Source: Syntrophales bacterium (GTDB lineage: Bacteria; Desulfobacterota; Syntrophia; Syntrophales; UBA2210). From it: a DNA stretch of 23,631 nucleotides. A program made the position numbers and the translations under genes. A model generated the notes under the pieces. The model was not told the origin of the DNA. It made no database searches and saw only the letters and a program-made list of their open reading frames with translations. The DNA lies in contig JALNXD010000043.1 of the NCBI GenBank assembly GCA_023230565.1, positions 1-23,631 on the forward strand, written 5' to 3'. Positions 8,604 to 17,039 of this stretch are shown in pieces; position 1 is the first letter of the stretch, and every line of letters begins with the position of its first letter.

Positions 8604-9935
8604 ATGAATATCCTTTTCATAAACCCAAGTTACACCAAAACCAGATCTCCGGCAGTGCGCTACAACAGAGCATGGCCGCCTCTTGATCTTTTGACGCTGG
8701 CAGCTCTTGCAAGAAATTCAGGCCACAGGGTATCGCTTTTGGATCTGAGGGCCAGGCCCGCCTTGATAGAAGATATTAAAAAGGAAGCTGATGATGCCGA
8801 TGCGGTGCTTCTTTCCACTTCTCCACTCGACCGCTGGCAGTGTCCCGATTTAAATTATGAGGTCCTCATCGACTTGGCACGCCGCCTGCCGAAAGAAAAG
8901 CTTATTCTGGCCGGTGCCCATCCAACAATGCAGCCTGAATTCATATTAAAGGCAACCGGTGCGGGCGCTGCCATATTGGAGCAGCCCGAGGCGCCGTTTG
9001 TACGCCTTCTTGAAGCCGGTTTATCGCCTCGGGGTATTGAAGGCGTTGCATTCATGGATAAAGGGCGCATAGTCTGCACTGAACCTCCCCTCCCCTTTCC
9101 GCTTGAAAATCTTCCTTACCCGGCCTACGACCTGATCAATCCAGATGATTACAATTATGAACTTTTGGGCAAACGACTTATCCTCATGGAAACCTCGCGA
9201 GGCTGTCCTTATGCCTGCACCTTCTGTTTTAAAGCGATGTATGGAAGAAAAATATCGCGCAAATCAGTTAAACGCGCAGTGAGCGAACTCTGCAATCTCA
9301 CCTGTACGTGCCAATCACGCACTGTATATTTTATAGATCTCGAATTTACTCTTGACAGGCAGTGGACTTCAGACTTCTGTCACGAACTGATTGCAAGGAA
9401 TCTAAACCTGACCTGGTGCTGCCAGACGCGTGCAGATACTGTCGACAAAGAGCTTCTCGGTCTGATGAAGCGTTCCGGCTGCCGGCTCATCCATTTCGGT
9501 GTTGAGACCGGCTCAGCGGCCGTGCTCAAAAAAATCAAAAAAAATATTACCCTTCCCGACATTGAGAAAACAATAGGCCTTTGCCGGGATGTCGGAATAG
9601 AAACAGCCTGTTTTTTTCTTTTCGGTCTCCCCGGCGAAACTCGCAATGATGCAGTATCCACCATCCGGTTTGCTAAAAAGTTGAACCCCGACTACGCCTC
9701 TTTCCATATTGCCGCTCCTTATCCGAAAACAAAGATAGGCGAACGTTACACCGGAACGGAACCTTTTCCCTCCCATTTGGGCAATGAAGAGGAACTTGGA
9801 AGATTGAGAAAGATACTGCGGCTGGCCTTTTTGACCTTCTATTTTCGTCCCTCCTACGTGGCACACCGGCTCAGAAAAGCACGCCTAAAGGGAATCAAGA
9901 AACAAATTAGATTATTTTATGAATTTATCAGGTGA
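8604..9935 (+). CDS. B12-binding domain radical SAM protein
   Basis: Residues 1-140 resemble the cobalamin-binding Rossmann domain (MNILFINPSYTK, PPLDLLTLAALARNSGHRV, LILAGAHPTMQPE). From about residue 190 a radical SAM core follows with C201, C205 and C208 (CPYACTFC) for the [4Fe-4S] cluster, then HFGVETGSAAVLKKIKK and FFLFGLPGETRNDAV. This architecture is typical of class B radical SAM enzymes, many of which methylate unactivated carbon or build cofactors and lipids. The B12 domain lacks an obvious D-x-H-x-x-G motif, as is usual for this class. The product is unknown, and no partner biosynthesis genes are adjacent. No Shine-Dalgarno is visible before the ATG, though the N-terminus fits the family exactly. 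Its 3' end overlaps that of copA on the other strand by 24 bases. Confidence 0.85.
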   Translation: MNILFINPSYTKTRSPAVRYNRAWPPLDLLTLAALARNSGHRVSLLDLRARPALIEDIKKEADDADAVLLSTSPLDRWQCPDLNYEVLIDLARRLPKEKLILAGAHPTMQPEFILKATGAGAAILEQPEAPFVRLLEAGLSPRGIEGVAFMDKGRIVCTEPPLPFPLENLPYPAYDLINPDDYNYELLGKRLILMETSRGCPYACTFCFKAMYGRKISRKSVKRAVSELCNLTCTCQSRTVYFIDLEFTLDRQWTSDFCHELIARNLNLTWCCQTRADTVDKELLGLMKRSGCRLIHFGVETGSAAVLKKIKKNITLPDIEKTIGLCRDVGIETACFFLFGLPGETRNDAVSTIRFAKKLNPDYASFHIAAPYPKTKIGERYTGTEPFPSHLGNEEELGRLRKILRLAFLTFYFRPSYVAHRLRKARLKGIKKQIRLFYEFIR

Positions 9936-12410
9936 ATGTTTCCGCCATACCCTTCTCAGACGAAGTGAATTACTGACTACGGAAACGGAGCTCAGTGCCA
10001 TTGCGGCGGCGGCAAACATGGGATTGAGTAAAATACCGAAAAATGGGTAAAGAACCCCTGCGGCAATCGGTATTCCGAGGGTATTGTAGAAAAAAGCCCA
10101 GAAAAGATTCTGTTTGATAACCCTCATGGTTATCTTTGAAAGGGCTATTGCCGATACAACAAGGTTGAGATCGTTTCTTATAAGAGTTATATCAGCCGCT
10201 TCGGCGGCAATATCAGTGCCAGTTCCTATCGCTATGCCTATATCAGCCGCGGCAAGCGCCGGCGCATCATTAATTCCGTCACCCACCATTGCAACTACCC
10301 GCCGTTTTCCCTGAAGTGATTTGATCGAATCAGCCTTTTCACCGGGGAGAACTTCAGCCTCAATGTTCTCTATTCCTACTGCGTGCCCTACCATAGCGGC
10401 CGTTTTTTTGTGATCACCCGTTATCATCGCAATATCGAGACCCATGCGTCTGAGGCGGGAAACCGCTTCTTTTGCCGATTCCTTGGGAATGTCGGCAAAG
10501 GCGATAAGGCCTGCCGGTGCATTATCGACTGCGACGTAGGCAACGGTTTTACCTTCACTAATGAAAGAATCCGCATCCTTGTCAAGATCGGCAACCGAAA
10601 TACCTTCCCGGTGAAGAAGTTTTCTGCTTCCTATAAGAACTTGTTTCCCCTGAACGGTTCCTTTCGCACCGAGCCCCGAAAGCGCGTTAAAGTCGTACAC
10701 TGGAAGCTGGGTGATCGTATCTTTTTTGGCTTGTTCCACAATGGCTGCAGCTAAAGGGTGTTCAGAAGCGGCTTCTATTGAAGAGACTATCTGTAAAAAT
10801 TCTCCTTTTTCCAAGCCGAAAGCAGGTTTTATATCAGTAACCACGGGCTCTCCTCGAGTCAACGTTCCCGTCTTGTCGAATATTATCGAATTTATTTTAT
10901 GGGCCCTCTCCAGGGTTTCCCCACCCCTGATCAGAATTCCGCTTTCTGCTCCCAGACCTGTCCCCACCATTACAGCAGTCGGTGTTGCAAGTCCCATCGC
11001 GCAGGGACATGCAATAATGAGAACGGAAACAAAATTGAGCAAGGCCCTGCTGAAATCATGCTCCGGTACTGCAAAATACCATATTAAGAATGTGAAGATT
11101 GCAATGACAAGTACCACCGGTACGAATATTGACGCCACTTTATCTGCCATCCTCTGAATCGGCGCTTTTGAGCCCTGTGCTTCTTCGACAAGCCTTATAA
11201 TCTGTGCAAGAGCCGTTTCGGCCCCTACGGCGGTAGCCTCGAAATAGAAGCTCCCACTTTGATTTACGGTACCGCCTATGACCCTGTCATCCGGTTTTTT
11301 TTCCACAGGCAGGCTTTCACCGGTAAGCATGGATTCGTCAACAGTCGACATCCCCTTTTTTACAATGCCGTCGGCAGGTATATTCTCGCCGGGGCGGACC
11401 AATATGAGAGCACCTTTGTGCAACATATCAATAGAAACATCCGTTTCCTTTCCATTTATCACAATGCGCGCTGTTTTGGGCCTCAATTTAAAAAGACTCT
11501 TTATCGCCTCAGAGGTTCTGCCTTTCGCTTTCGCTTCGAGAAGGCGGCCAAGGAGAACAAGGGTGACGATCATCGCCGCACCGTCATAATATACATGGGG
11601 ATGGCGTCCCGAGGCACCAGTAAAAAATCCTGGAATGAAAGTGACAAAAAGCGAATAAATGTAGGCCGAAAGGGACCCTATTGCAACGAGGGTGTTCATA
11701 TCGGATATTTTCTGGCGCGCCGCCTTCCACGCGCCTGTCAAAAACCGGCTTCCCACCCAGAATACAGCCGGAAATGTTATCACTGCAAGAATCACAAGCA
11801 TTACATTTCGAGACACAAAATCGAGAAAAGGAAACCATTCCTGCATAGTTCCCATAAAAACAAGTATACTGAGAACGGCTCCCACGGATACTTTAGTTCG
11901 GAGCTCCCGAATCTCCTCTATCCGGGCTTTCTCTATCGGATCCTCTTTTGTCTCCCCCGCGATACCCAGATATTCATACCCCGTTTTTTCAATTATCCGG
12001 GCTATTGATTCCGCAGGCACAGAATCGGGCGTGTGATGAACCGTTGCTTTTCCGGAAGCCAGATTTACCGCCGCATCTGTTACTCCGGATATTGATTTCA
12101 ATGCATCTTCAACTCTCTTTACACATGCTGCACAGGTCATTCCTCCGACAAGAACAGTCGTTTTCGCAGTCCCTGTATCGGGAACGGAAGAACGAGCCTC
12201 AATGACTTTGTAACCAAGACGTTCGATTTCATTTCTGATCTCTTTTTCGCTCGTCAACTCAGGATTGAATTTGGCAGAGACCGTCTCTAAAACCAGATTA
12301 ACGGAAGCGCTTTCAATCCCTGTCATAGCCTTCAATCCTTCCTCAACCCGGCGAACGCAGGAAGCGCAGCTCATTCCCTGGACATGGAAAATTCTTTCAT
12401 TCAACTTCAT
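9912..12410 (-). CDS. copA: Copper-translocating P-type ATPase CopA with two HMA domains
   Basis: CopA exports Cu(I) across the inner membrane. It opens with two heavy-metal-associated domains: GMSCASC (C15, C18) and GMTCAAC (C93, C96). Eight membrane segments are expected, starting near residue 175. The transmembrane metal site is C468-P-C470 in the ACPCAMGLATPTAV stretch. The phosphorylated aspartate is D512 (DKTGTLT), and the actuator TGES and hinge VGDGINDAPALA motifs are intact. C-terminal NLFWAFFYNTLGIPIAAG and the PMFAAAAMALSSVSVV stretch match Cu+-ATPases rather than Zn/Cd pumps. At 832 residues it is full length. Its start overlaps the end of the chaperone gene by 14 bases, indicating coupling. 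The copper versus silver range cannot be told from sequence. Confidence 0.95.
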   Translation of the reverse strand: MKLNERIFHVQGMSCASCVRRVEEGLKAMTGIESASVNLVLETVSAKFNPELTSEKEIRNEIERLGYKVIEARSSVPDTGTAKTTVLVGGMTCAACVKRVEDALKSISGVTDAAVNLASGKATVHHTPDSVPAESIARIIEKTGYEYLGIAGETKEDPIEKARIEEIRELRTKVSVGAVLSILVFMGTMQEWFPFLDFVSRNVMLVILAVITFPAVFWVGSRFLTGAWKAARQKISDMNTLVAIGSLSAYIYSLFVTFIPGFFTGASGRHPHVYYDGAAMIVTLVLLGRLLEAKAKGRTSEAIKSLFKLRPKTARIVINGKETDVSIDMLHKGALILVRPGENIPADGIVKKGMSTVDESMLTGESLPVEKKPDDRVIGGTVNQSGSFYFEATAVGAETALAQIIRLVEEAQGSKAPIQRMADKVASIFVPVVLVIAIFTFLIWYFAVPEHDFSRALLNFVSVLIIACPCAMGLATPTAVMVGTGLGAESGILIRGGETLERAHKINSIIFDKTGTLTRGEPVVTDIKPAFGLEKGEFLQIVSSIEAASEHPLAAAIVEQAKKDTITQLPVYDFNALSGLGAKGTVQGKQVLIGSRKLLHREGISVADLDKDADSFISEGKTVAYVAVDNAPAGLIAFADIPKESAKEAVSRLRRMGLDIAMITGDHKKTAAMVGHAVGIENIEAEVLPGEKADSIKSLQGKRRVVAMVGDGINDAPALAAADIGIAIGTGTDIAAEAADITLIRNDLNLVVSAIALSKITMRVIKQNLFWAFFYNTLGIPIAAGVLYPFFGILLNPMFAAAAMALSSVSVVSNSLRLRRVWRKHSPDKFIK

Positions 12411-12594
12411 ATCCCGCTTTTTTAATATTTTCTTTTATGGTTTCCATGGGAATTTCTTTTGTTTCTTCGAAGGTAGCTTCCCCTCTTTCAAGATTTACTT
12501 GAACATTTTCTATGCCTTCTATCTCCTGCAATGCTTTTTCCACCGTATGTACGCAATGCCGGCAGGACATGCCTTTAATTTTAACTTTTTTCAT
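12397..12594 (-). CDS. copZ: Copper chaperone, CopZ-type HMA domain
   Basis: This is a single heavy-metal-associated domain of 65 residues. MKKVKIKGMSCRHCVHTV carries the M-x-C-x-x-C metal site (C11, C14), and the remainder predicts the ferredoxin-like fold through GYEVE. Such chaperones hand Cu(I) to the N-terminal domains of CopA, whose gene overlaps its 3' end. The frame is open upstream to 12624, but ATG 12594 aligns with the family start and has GGAAGAAAATAT before it. Because the CxxC flanks resemble general HMA proteins, mercury or another soft metal is possible. Copper is favoured by the adjacent CopA. Confidence 0.88.
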   Translation of the reverse strand: MKKVKIKGMSCRHCVHTVEKALQEIEGIENVQVNLERGEATFEETKEIPMETIKENIKKAGYEVE

Positions 12595-12669
12595 ATATTT
12601 TCTTCCTTTACCTGTGTGTTGCATTCTTCAATTATGTGCCACTGATCATTTGCTTCTAAACCCCTTTTT

Positions 12670-12900
12670 TCAATCAACAGCTTCTCTTTTCCAAAAAGCC
12701 ATCACTCCTTTTTTCCCGAATGTCACCTCAACCAATTCCCAGCCAAGTGTTCCCCTCTCGTTCAAAATAGTCTGAAGAAGATTAATTTGATGAGTTGGAA
12801 CATCTTCAACCGTACACTCACCGCTTTGCGTGCAGAATATAACAAGCTCCTGCAAATCCTCCATTCGGTGAGTCGTAATCGTGTATTCGTATTTTTTCAT
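12670..12900 (-). CDS. DUF4177-like small protein heading the copper operon
   Basis: This is a 76-residue cytoplasmic protein. MKKYEYTITTH at the start and LNERGTLGWELVEV followed by GVMAFWKR at the end match the layout of DUF4177 domains: an initial strand, then an L-N-x-x-G-x-x-GWELV turn, then an aromatic strand ending in basic residues. A very strong ribosome binding site (AGGAGAGGGAT) precedes the ATG. It is the first gene of the group that continues to the copper chaperone and CopA, so its expression may respond to copper. The usual function of the domain is unknown. The single cysteine pair (C23, C29) is spaced too far apart for a classic metal loop. Confidence 0.75.
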   Translation of the reverse strand: MKKYEYTITTHRMEDLQELVIFCTQSGECTVEDVPTHQINLLQTILNERGTLGWELVEVTFGKKGVMAFWKREAVD

Positions 12901-13257
12901 ATCCCTCTCCTTTTTCTTACAGTATGCCCCCGTCAGATATTGCCACTGTGTGTTGAATATGCATGGTACTTGAAAAACATTTGATTCGCGGTCAAAATCT
13001 CATGCCCGTATAATAAAGAACTTCTAGACCACATGATATGTGAATTAAATTACTTCCCGTTACTACGGGCGTGGCCGGCATAAAGATCTTTCTATTAATG
13101 TAAGGCTTTTCTTTCAATAAGCAAGAATTCACTTCGGAAAACCCCTTTATTCTTGACCGGTTCACTGTTTTAAGATACCTTTTTTTGTAATCGAAAAAAG
13201 TTGAAACATAATTTAATTGCATAATTTTCTTCGGTTGCGTACTTGAAGGAGGGAATA
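12901..13257. other. Divergent intergenic region with palindrome and promoter-like elements
   Basis: About 357 bases lie between the copper operon (minus) and the rubrerythrin-like gene (plus). I see no convincing coding region. It holds a perfect TATAAT (13009-13014) without a matching -35 at normal distance, an inverted repeat CACATGATATGTG (13030-13042) and a CCCG-TTACTA-CGGG mini-hairpin (13056-13069). It also contains two CATAATTT copies 13 bases apart (13207 and 13220). Promoters for both flanking genes must lie here. Confidence 0.6.
13185..13212 (+). promoter_or_regulatory. Weak candidate promoter for rubrerythrin-like gene
   Basis: TTGTAA (13185-13190) and CATAAT (13207-13212) are 16 bases apart and match consensus at four and five positions. 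An alternative -35, TTGACC at 13153, has a poor -10 at 17 bases. The choice between them is uncertain. Confidence 0.25.
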
Positions 13258-13782
13258 ATGGAGCAAAATGAACGTTTAAACGCATTGAAAATAGCCCTGC
13301 AGAACGAAGAGCGGGAGCGGGAATTCTATCTTCTACATGAAAAGAAAACCAATAACTCTCTGGGCAAAGCCATGTTCAGAGAAATAGCAAATGATGAACT
13401 TGAGCATTACAAGCGCTTACAGGAACTGTATAGCGTCTGGGAAAAGGAGGGGAAATGGCCCGAATCCATACCTCTTAACGTCAAAAATACCAACGTGAAA
13501 GAAGTCCTCAGGGATGCACTTGAAAAAACGGCAAAGCTCCCGCCCGGCGATGATGACGATTTAACAGCGGTTCGCACTGCAATAGAGTTTGAATCACGCG
13601 GTGTGAGATATTACAGCGAGCTCAGAGACAGTGTCGCCAACCCGATTGAAAAGGATTTTTTTAACCTCCTGGCAATGATAGAAAACGAACACTTTCTCTC
13701 ATTAAAAGATACGGAAGAATTTCTAACCGACCCGGCTTCCTGGTATCGGAAAAAAGAAAGACATACTCTCGACGGTGCATGA
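13258..13782 (+). CDS. Rubrerythrin-like ferritin-family diiron protein
   Basis: The 174 residues predict a four-helix bundle with diiron ligands: E in NEEREREFY (helix 1), E-x-x-H in NDELEHYKRL (helix 2), E in IEFESRGVRYY (helix 3) and E-x-x-H in IENEHFLSL (helix 4). No C-terminal rubredoxin CxxC pair is present, so it is a rubrerythrin-type domain without an internal electron donor. The family commonly reduces hydrogen peroxide or handles iron in anaerobes. The frame is open to 13243, but the GGAGGGAATA motif directly before ATG 13258 fixes the start. It stands alone, divergent from the copper operon. Whether it is a peroxidase or another diiron enzyme cannot be decided. Confidence 0.85.
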   Translation: MEQNERLNALKIALQNEEREREFYLLHEKKTNNSLGKAMFREIANDELEHYKRLQELYSVWEKEGKWPESIPLNVKNTNVKEVLRDALEKTAKLPPGDDDDLTAVRTAIEFESRGVRYYSELRDSVANPIEKDFFNLLAMIENEHFLSLKDTEEFLTDPASWYRKKERHTLDGA

Positions 13783-13902
13783 AGGTGTGAAATATAACCT
13801 TCAATATACACAAATACACGCTGTATTCTTCAGGAAAGAGCTTGCCCAAATTTATGTCCTTATGATAACTCTACCGCATATTTCCCCAAGGTGAGGTGAA
13901 CA

Positions 13903-14712
13903 ATGAAAAAGAGATTTGTCCATATTTTGTTCATTATCGTTCTAATCCTGGCAACAATACCGGCCGCTGCGCAAAAGGAAACAGACTGGTTTGAAAAAGG
14001 GATAAATGCAGAAAAAGAAAGAAAATATCTGGAAGCTATCGACGCCTTTACAGAGGCAATCAAGCAGAATCCGGAATTCGCCCCCCCTTATGTTCATAGA
14101 GCAGAGCTGGTGTTTCGCTTTTATCCGAGCGAATGCGTATCCGCACACATCGATCTGACGAATGCAATACGTCTCGATTCGACCAATGCTGATGCCCTAT
14201 ACAAAAGGGGACTGGTTAACTATTACATGATGAATAACGAGAGGGGAAAAAAAGATATGGAAATGGCGGCCGCCCTCGGTCATAAAAAAGCCTCGGAATA
14301 CTTGATGCCGAAAGCCGGTCAGAAGAAAGAACACATTGTCTATGTCCGTTTATGCAGTGCAGCCGAAGCAGGTGATCCGGCGGTTATCTGCTTTGATACG
14401 GATAAGTCAACGATAAAGAAAGAGTACACTCAGTATCTGAACGAAACAGCAAGAACTCTTTCCAACAATTCCCGAACAGTGCTTGTGTTGATAGCAGGAC
14501 ATGCCGATTGCACTGGTTCCGACGAATACAATGACGCGCTCTCATTAAGAAGGGCCGAAGCCGTTCAGTTCTATCTTTCGGAAAAATCAGGTATCAGCCC
14601 TGATCGTATTATTGTCAAGGCATATGGGGAATCCAAACCGGTTGCATCGAATAAATCGAAAGAGGGGCGGGCAAAGAACAGACGAGTCGAATTAATCGGC
14701 CTGCAAAAATAA
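13903..14712 (+). CDS. Exported TPR and OmpA-domain protein
   Basis: A signal peptide (MKKRFVHILFIIVLILATIP, cleavage probably after AAA near residue 23) is followed by tetratricopeptide-like repeats up to about residue 130. The first repeat contains WFEKGINAEKERKYLEAIDA and later ones contain NAIRLDSTNADALYKRGLVN. From about residue 160 an OmpA-like peptidoglycan-binding domain follows (VICFDTDKSTI, LIAGHADCTGSDEYNDALS, RAEAVQFYL, AYGESKP, AKNRRVEL). The conserved Asp and final Arg that grip the diaminopimelate of the cell wall are present. The protein is probably periplasmic or anchored between outer membrane and wall, with the repeats recruiting a partner. The ATG follows AGGTGAGGTGAACA, a good binding site. 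The specific role is unknown. Confidence 0.85.
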   Translation: MKKRFVHILFIIVLILATIPAAAQKETDWFEKGINAEKERKYLEAIDAFTEAIKQNPEFAPPYVHRAELVFRFYPSECVSAHIDLTNAIRLDSTNADALYKRGLVNYYMMNNERGKKDMEMAAALGHKKASEYLMPKAGQKKEHIVYVRLCSAAEAGDPAVICFDTDKSTIKKEYTQYLNETARTLSNNSRTVLVLIAGHADCTGSDEYNDALSLRRAEAVQFYLSEKSGISPDRIIVKAYGESKPVASNKSKEGRAKNRRVELIGLQK

Positions 14713-14799
14713 AAATTGGAACGTCACTCTCTGATTTGCCGTTATTTTTCAATGCTGAGAAATTCATAGAGTCCGCCTTACGGGAGGAAATTTCTTACT

Positions 14800-16374
14800 G
14801 TGGCACATTCAAAGCTTATCGAATCCATGCTTGATCCTTCATTTTATCCTCACGCACCAGCTGATGTGAAGATGATTCAGACTCATATATCATACATCTT
14901 TATTGCGGAAGATCTTGTTTTTAAAATCAAGAAAGAAGTTGATTTCGGCTTTCTGGATTTCACGACACTTGAAAAAAGAAAATATTTTTGTAATGAAGAA
15001 CTTCGGCTCAACAAGCGTTTGGCACCAGATACCTATCTCTCCGTCGAGACGCTGAGTGAAGCTTCCGACGGATCGCTCATGTGGGGGGATAACGGCAGAA
15101 TCATCGAATACGCGGTTAAAATGAAGCGGCTCCCCGAAGAAAGAATACTCTCTCGAATCCTGCACACAGGCAAGATAGATGAGCGAATCATGGATGCAAT
15201 AGCCCGCAGGGTCTTCACATTTCACGAACATGCCGAAACAGGAGGAGAAATAGACCGGCTGGGAAGCATAGAAACTGTCAAAAAAAATCACATTGAAAAT
15301 TTTGTTCAGACTGAGCCTTTTATTGATATCACTCTCACGGAAGATCAGTTCAGTTTCATAAAACAGTATGCGCTTTCGTTTTTGTCGGAGAATGAAGACC
15401 TTTTCAAAAAAAGAGTTGCCATGCACAGGATCAGAGACTGTCATGGCGATCTCCACCTGCAGCACATTTGCCTTGAAGACGGAATCATTATTTTTGATTG
15501 CATTGAATTCAACAAGAGATTCAGATACCTCGATGTGGCAGCCGAAATAGCATTTCTTTCCATGGATCTTGATTTTAACGGATACTGCAAATTGGGCGAT
15601 GCTTTCATCAAATCATATCTTAAGTATTCAAGAGACGAAGACATTAAAAAGCTTATCAATTTTTACCGTTGTTATTTTGCATATGTGAGAGGAAAAGTCA
15701 CAGGTTTCGTTGTCAACGATCAGTCGGTCGGACAGAAAGAACAACAAACTGCCGCTCTGACAGCCTCAAAGTATTTCGAGCTTTCATTTCGTTATGCCGC
15801 CGCCTTCGAAAAACCTGTTCTCATAATAACAGCCGGCCTTATGGGAACGGGCAAAAGCATTCTAGCCCAGGGACTTGCAAAAATATTGAAGGCCGAAATT
15901 ATTCGCAGTGATGTTGTCCGCAAGGAATTGCGTCAGATGCCGCCGCTGGAACGGCATTTTGAACAATTCGGGGAAGGTATCTATTCGGAAGACATGTCGA
16001 GAAGAACATATGACAAAGCACTTGCCTCGGCTGAAATTCATCTTAAAGAGGGCAGGAATGTCATAATTGATGCATCATTTAAAAAAAAGCAAGAGCGGCA
16101 AAATGCATCCGCTCTGGCTGAAAAACTGGCTGCGCATTTTTTTATCCTGGAATGTGTCTGCCCCGAAAAAATTATAAAAGACCGTCTGGAAGCGAGGGTA
16201 AAAAACGGTGCCGACCCTTCCGACGGCAGATGGGAAATATTTCAAAAACAAAAGAATGACTTTGAACCTGTTAAAGAGGAAATCTGTGGGGAATACCATA
16301 TCATCGTAAATACATCCCGCAACCCGACGGCTTGTATTTACGATGCGATACGTACCATGAAAAAAGCAGGTTAG
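14800..16374 (+). CDS. Phosphotransferase-like / P-loop kinase fusion protein
   Basis: Residues 1-330 resemble the aminoglycoside phosphotransferase (APH)-fold kinases: VFKIKKEVDFGFLDF near the N-terminus, HGDLHLQHI with catalytic D217, and FDCIEFNKRFRYLDVAAEI with the metal-binding Asp. Residues 340-524 form an AAA_33/zeta-toxin-like P-loop kinase: Walker A GLMGTGKS (346-353), IRSDVVRKEL and NVIIDASFKKKQERQ. This exact fusion is widespread in proteobacteria and annotated as a bifunctional APH/ATP-binding protein, but its substrate is not established. Drug resistance should not be inferred. The start is GTG 14800 behind GGGAGGA, with a long spacing of about 12 bases. Its stop overlaps the end of bamD on the opposite strand by four bases. 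Confidence 0.85.
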   Translation: MAHSKLIESMLDPSFYPHAPADVKMIQTHISYIFIAEDLVFKIKKEVDFGFLDFTTLEKRKYFCNEELRLNKRLAPDTYLSVETLSEASDGSLMWGDNGRIIEYAVKMKRLPEERILSRILHTGKIDERIMDAIARRVFTFHEHAETGGEIDRLGSIETVKKNHIENFVQTEPFIDITLTEDQFSFIKQYALSFLSENEDLFKKRVAMHRIRDCHGDLHLQHICLEDGIIIFDCIEFNKRFRYLDVAAEIAFLSMDLDFNGYCKLGDAFIKSYLKYSRDEDIKKLINFYRCYFAYVRGKVTGFVVNDQSVGQKEQQTAALTASKYFELSFRYAAAFEKPVLIITAGLMGTGKSILAQGLAKILKAEIIRSDVVRKELRQMPPLERHFEQFGEGIYSEDMSRRTYDKALASAEIHLKEGRNVIIDASFKKKQERQNASALAEKLAAHFFILECVCPEKIIKDRLEARVKNGADPSDGRWEIFQKQKNDFEPVKEEICGEYHIIVNTSRNPTACIYDAIRTMKKAG

Positions 16375-17039
16375 TGTTCTTCAGTCTTTTCGAGCTGCCG
16401 CTTCGTCTCGTGATGGAAATAGCTCACTTTATAATCAAGCCCGAGGTTTGCGTAATTCTGCATTATGTTCTCAAAACGCGAAAGAGCGGCCCTGTATTCT
16501 CCACGCTTAAAATAGAAATAACCTACATAAAATTCATGTTCGCCCATTCGCTTTTTGCATTCACGCAGTCTCTGCTCTGCCATAAAAGCAAACTTGCTGC
16601 TCGGGAAACGTGCCATAAGTCTTTCAAAGCTTTCAATCGCTCTTCTTGTATTTGTCTGATCTCTGTCGATACCAAGCATTTGATTATAATTACACATACC
16701 AAGCTGATACATGGTATATGGCAAATTTTCATTCGTGGGATGAAATTCCATAAAATCTCTGTAATTGGATTCCGCAGTCATATATTCACCTGAACTGTAA
16801 TATGAATCGGCCACCCCCAATTCAGCCAGAACGGCATATTTGCTGAGAGGATACTCCTCTTTCAATCTGAGGAATTCATTGACTGCTTTATCATATTTGC
16901 CGTCCTGATAATACATGATCCCGTTTCTGTAAAGATCGGCAGGCGCGCCTCGCCCGACAGGATATGATTTCCACCACGAGCAGCTGCATAACATGCAAAT
17001 GACAGCTGCAATAATGAAAATTTTCAAAACCCTGACCAT
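16371..17039 (-). CDS. bamD: Outer membrane protein assembly factor BamD
   Basis: BamD is an essential lipoprotein of the BAM complex, which inserts beta-barrel proteins into the outer membrane. The N-terminus is a lipoprotein signal with lipobox LCSC (modified C20). TPR-type helices follow: ADLYRNGIMYYQDGKYDKAV, SKYAVLAELGVADSYYSSGE and a later AIESFERLMARFPSSKFA. FYVGYFYFKRGEYRAALSRF is the characteristic BamD block near the C-terminus. At 222 residues it is slightly shorter than E. coli BamD. It begins at the last base of the trxA stop codon (TAATG), so translation is coupled. The presence of BamD supports an outer membrane in this organism. Confidence 0.92.
   Translation of the reverse strand: MVRVLKIFIIAAVICMLCSCSWWKSYPVGRGAPADLYRNGIMYYQDGKYDKAVNEFLRLKEEYPLSKYAVLAELGVADSYYSSGEYMTAESNYRDFMEFHPTNENLPYTMYQLGMCNYNQMLGIDRDQTNTRRAIESFERLMARFPSSKFAFMAEQRLRECKKRMGEHEFYVGYFYFKRGEYRAALSRFENIMQNYANLGLDYKVSYFHHETKRQLEKTEEH

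Noticed and set aside
11259..12008. Plus-strand open frame of 249 codons inside copA
   Set aside because: Antisense shadow of a well-supported CopA; the composition is rich in Arg, His, Phe and Tyr with no domain.
12992..13285. Minus-strand frame of 97 codons in the intergenic region
   Set aside because: It begins inside the rubrerythrin-like gene, has no ribosome binding site and no recognisable features.
14800..16374. Aminoglycoside resistance
   Set aside because: Only the kinase fold is shared; the fusion form is a common chromosomal protein without known link to drug resistance.
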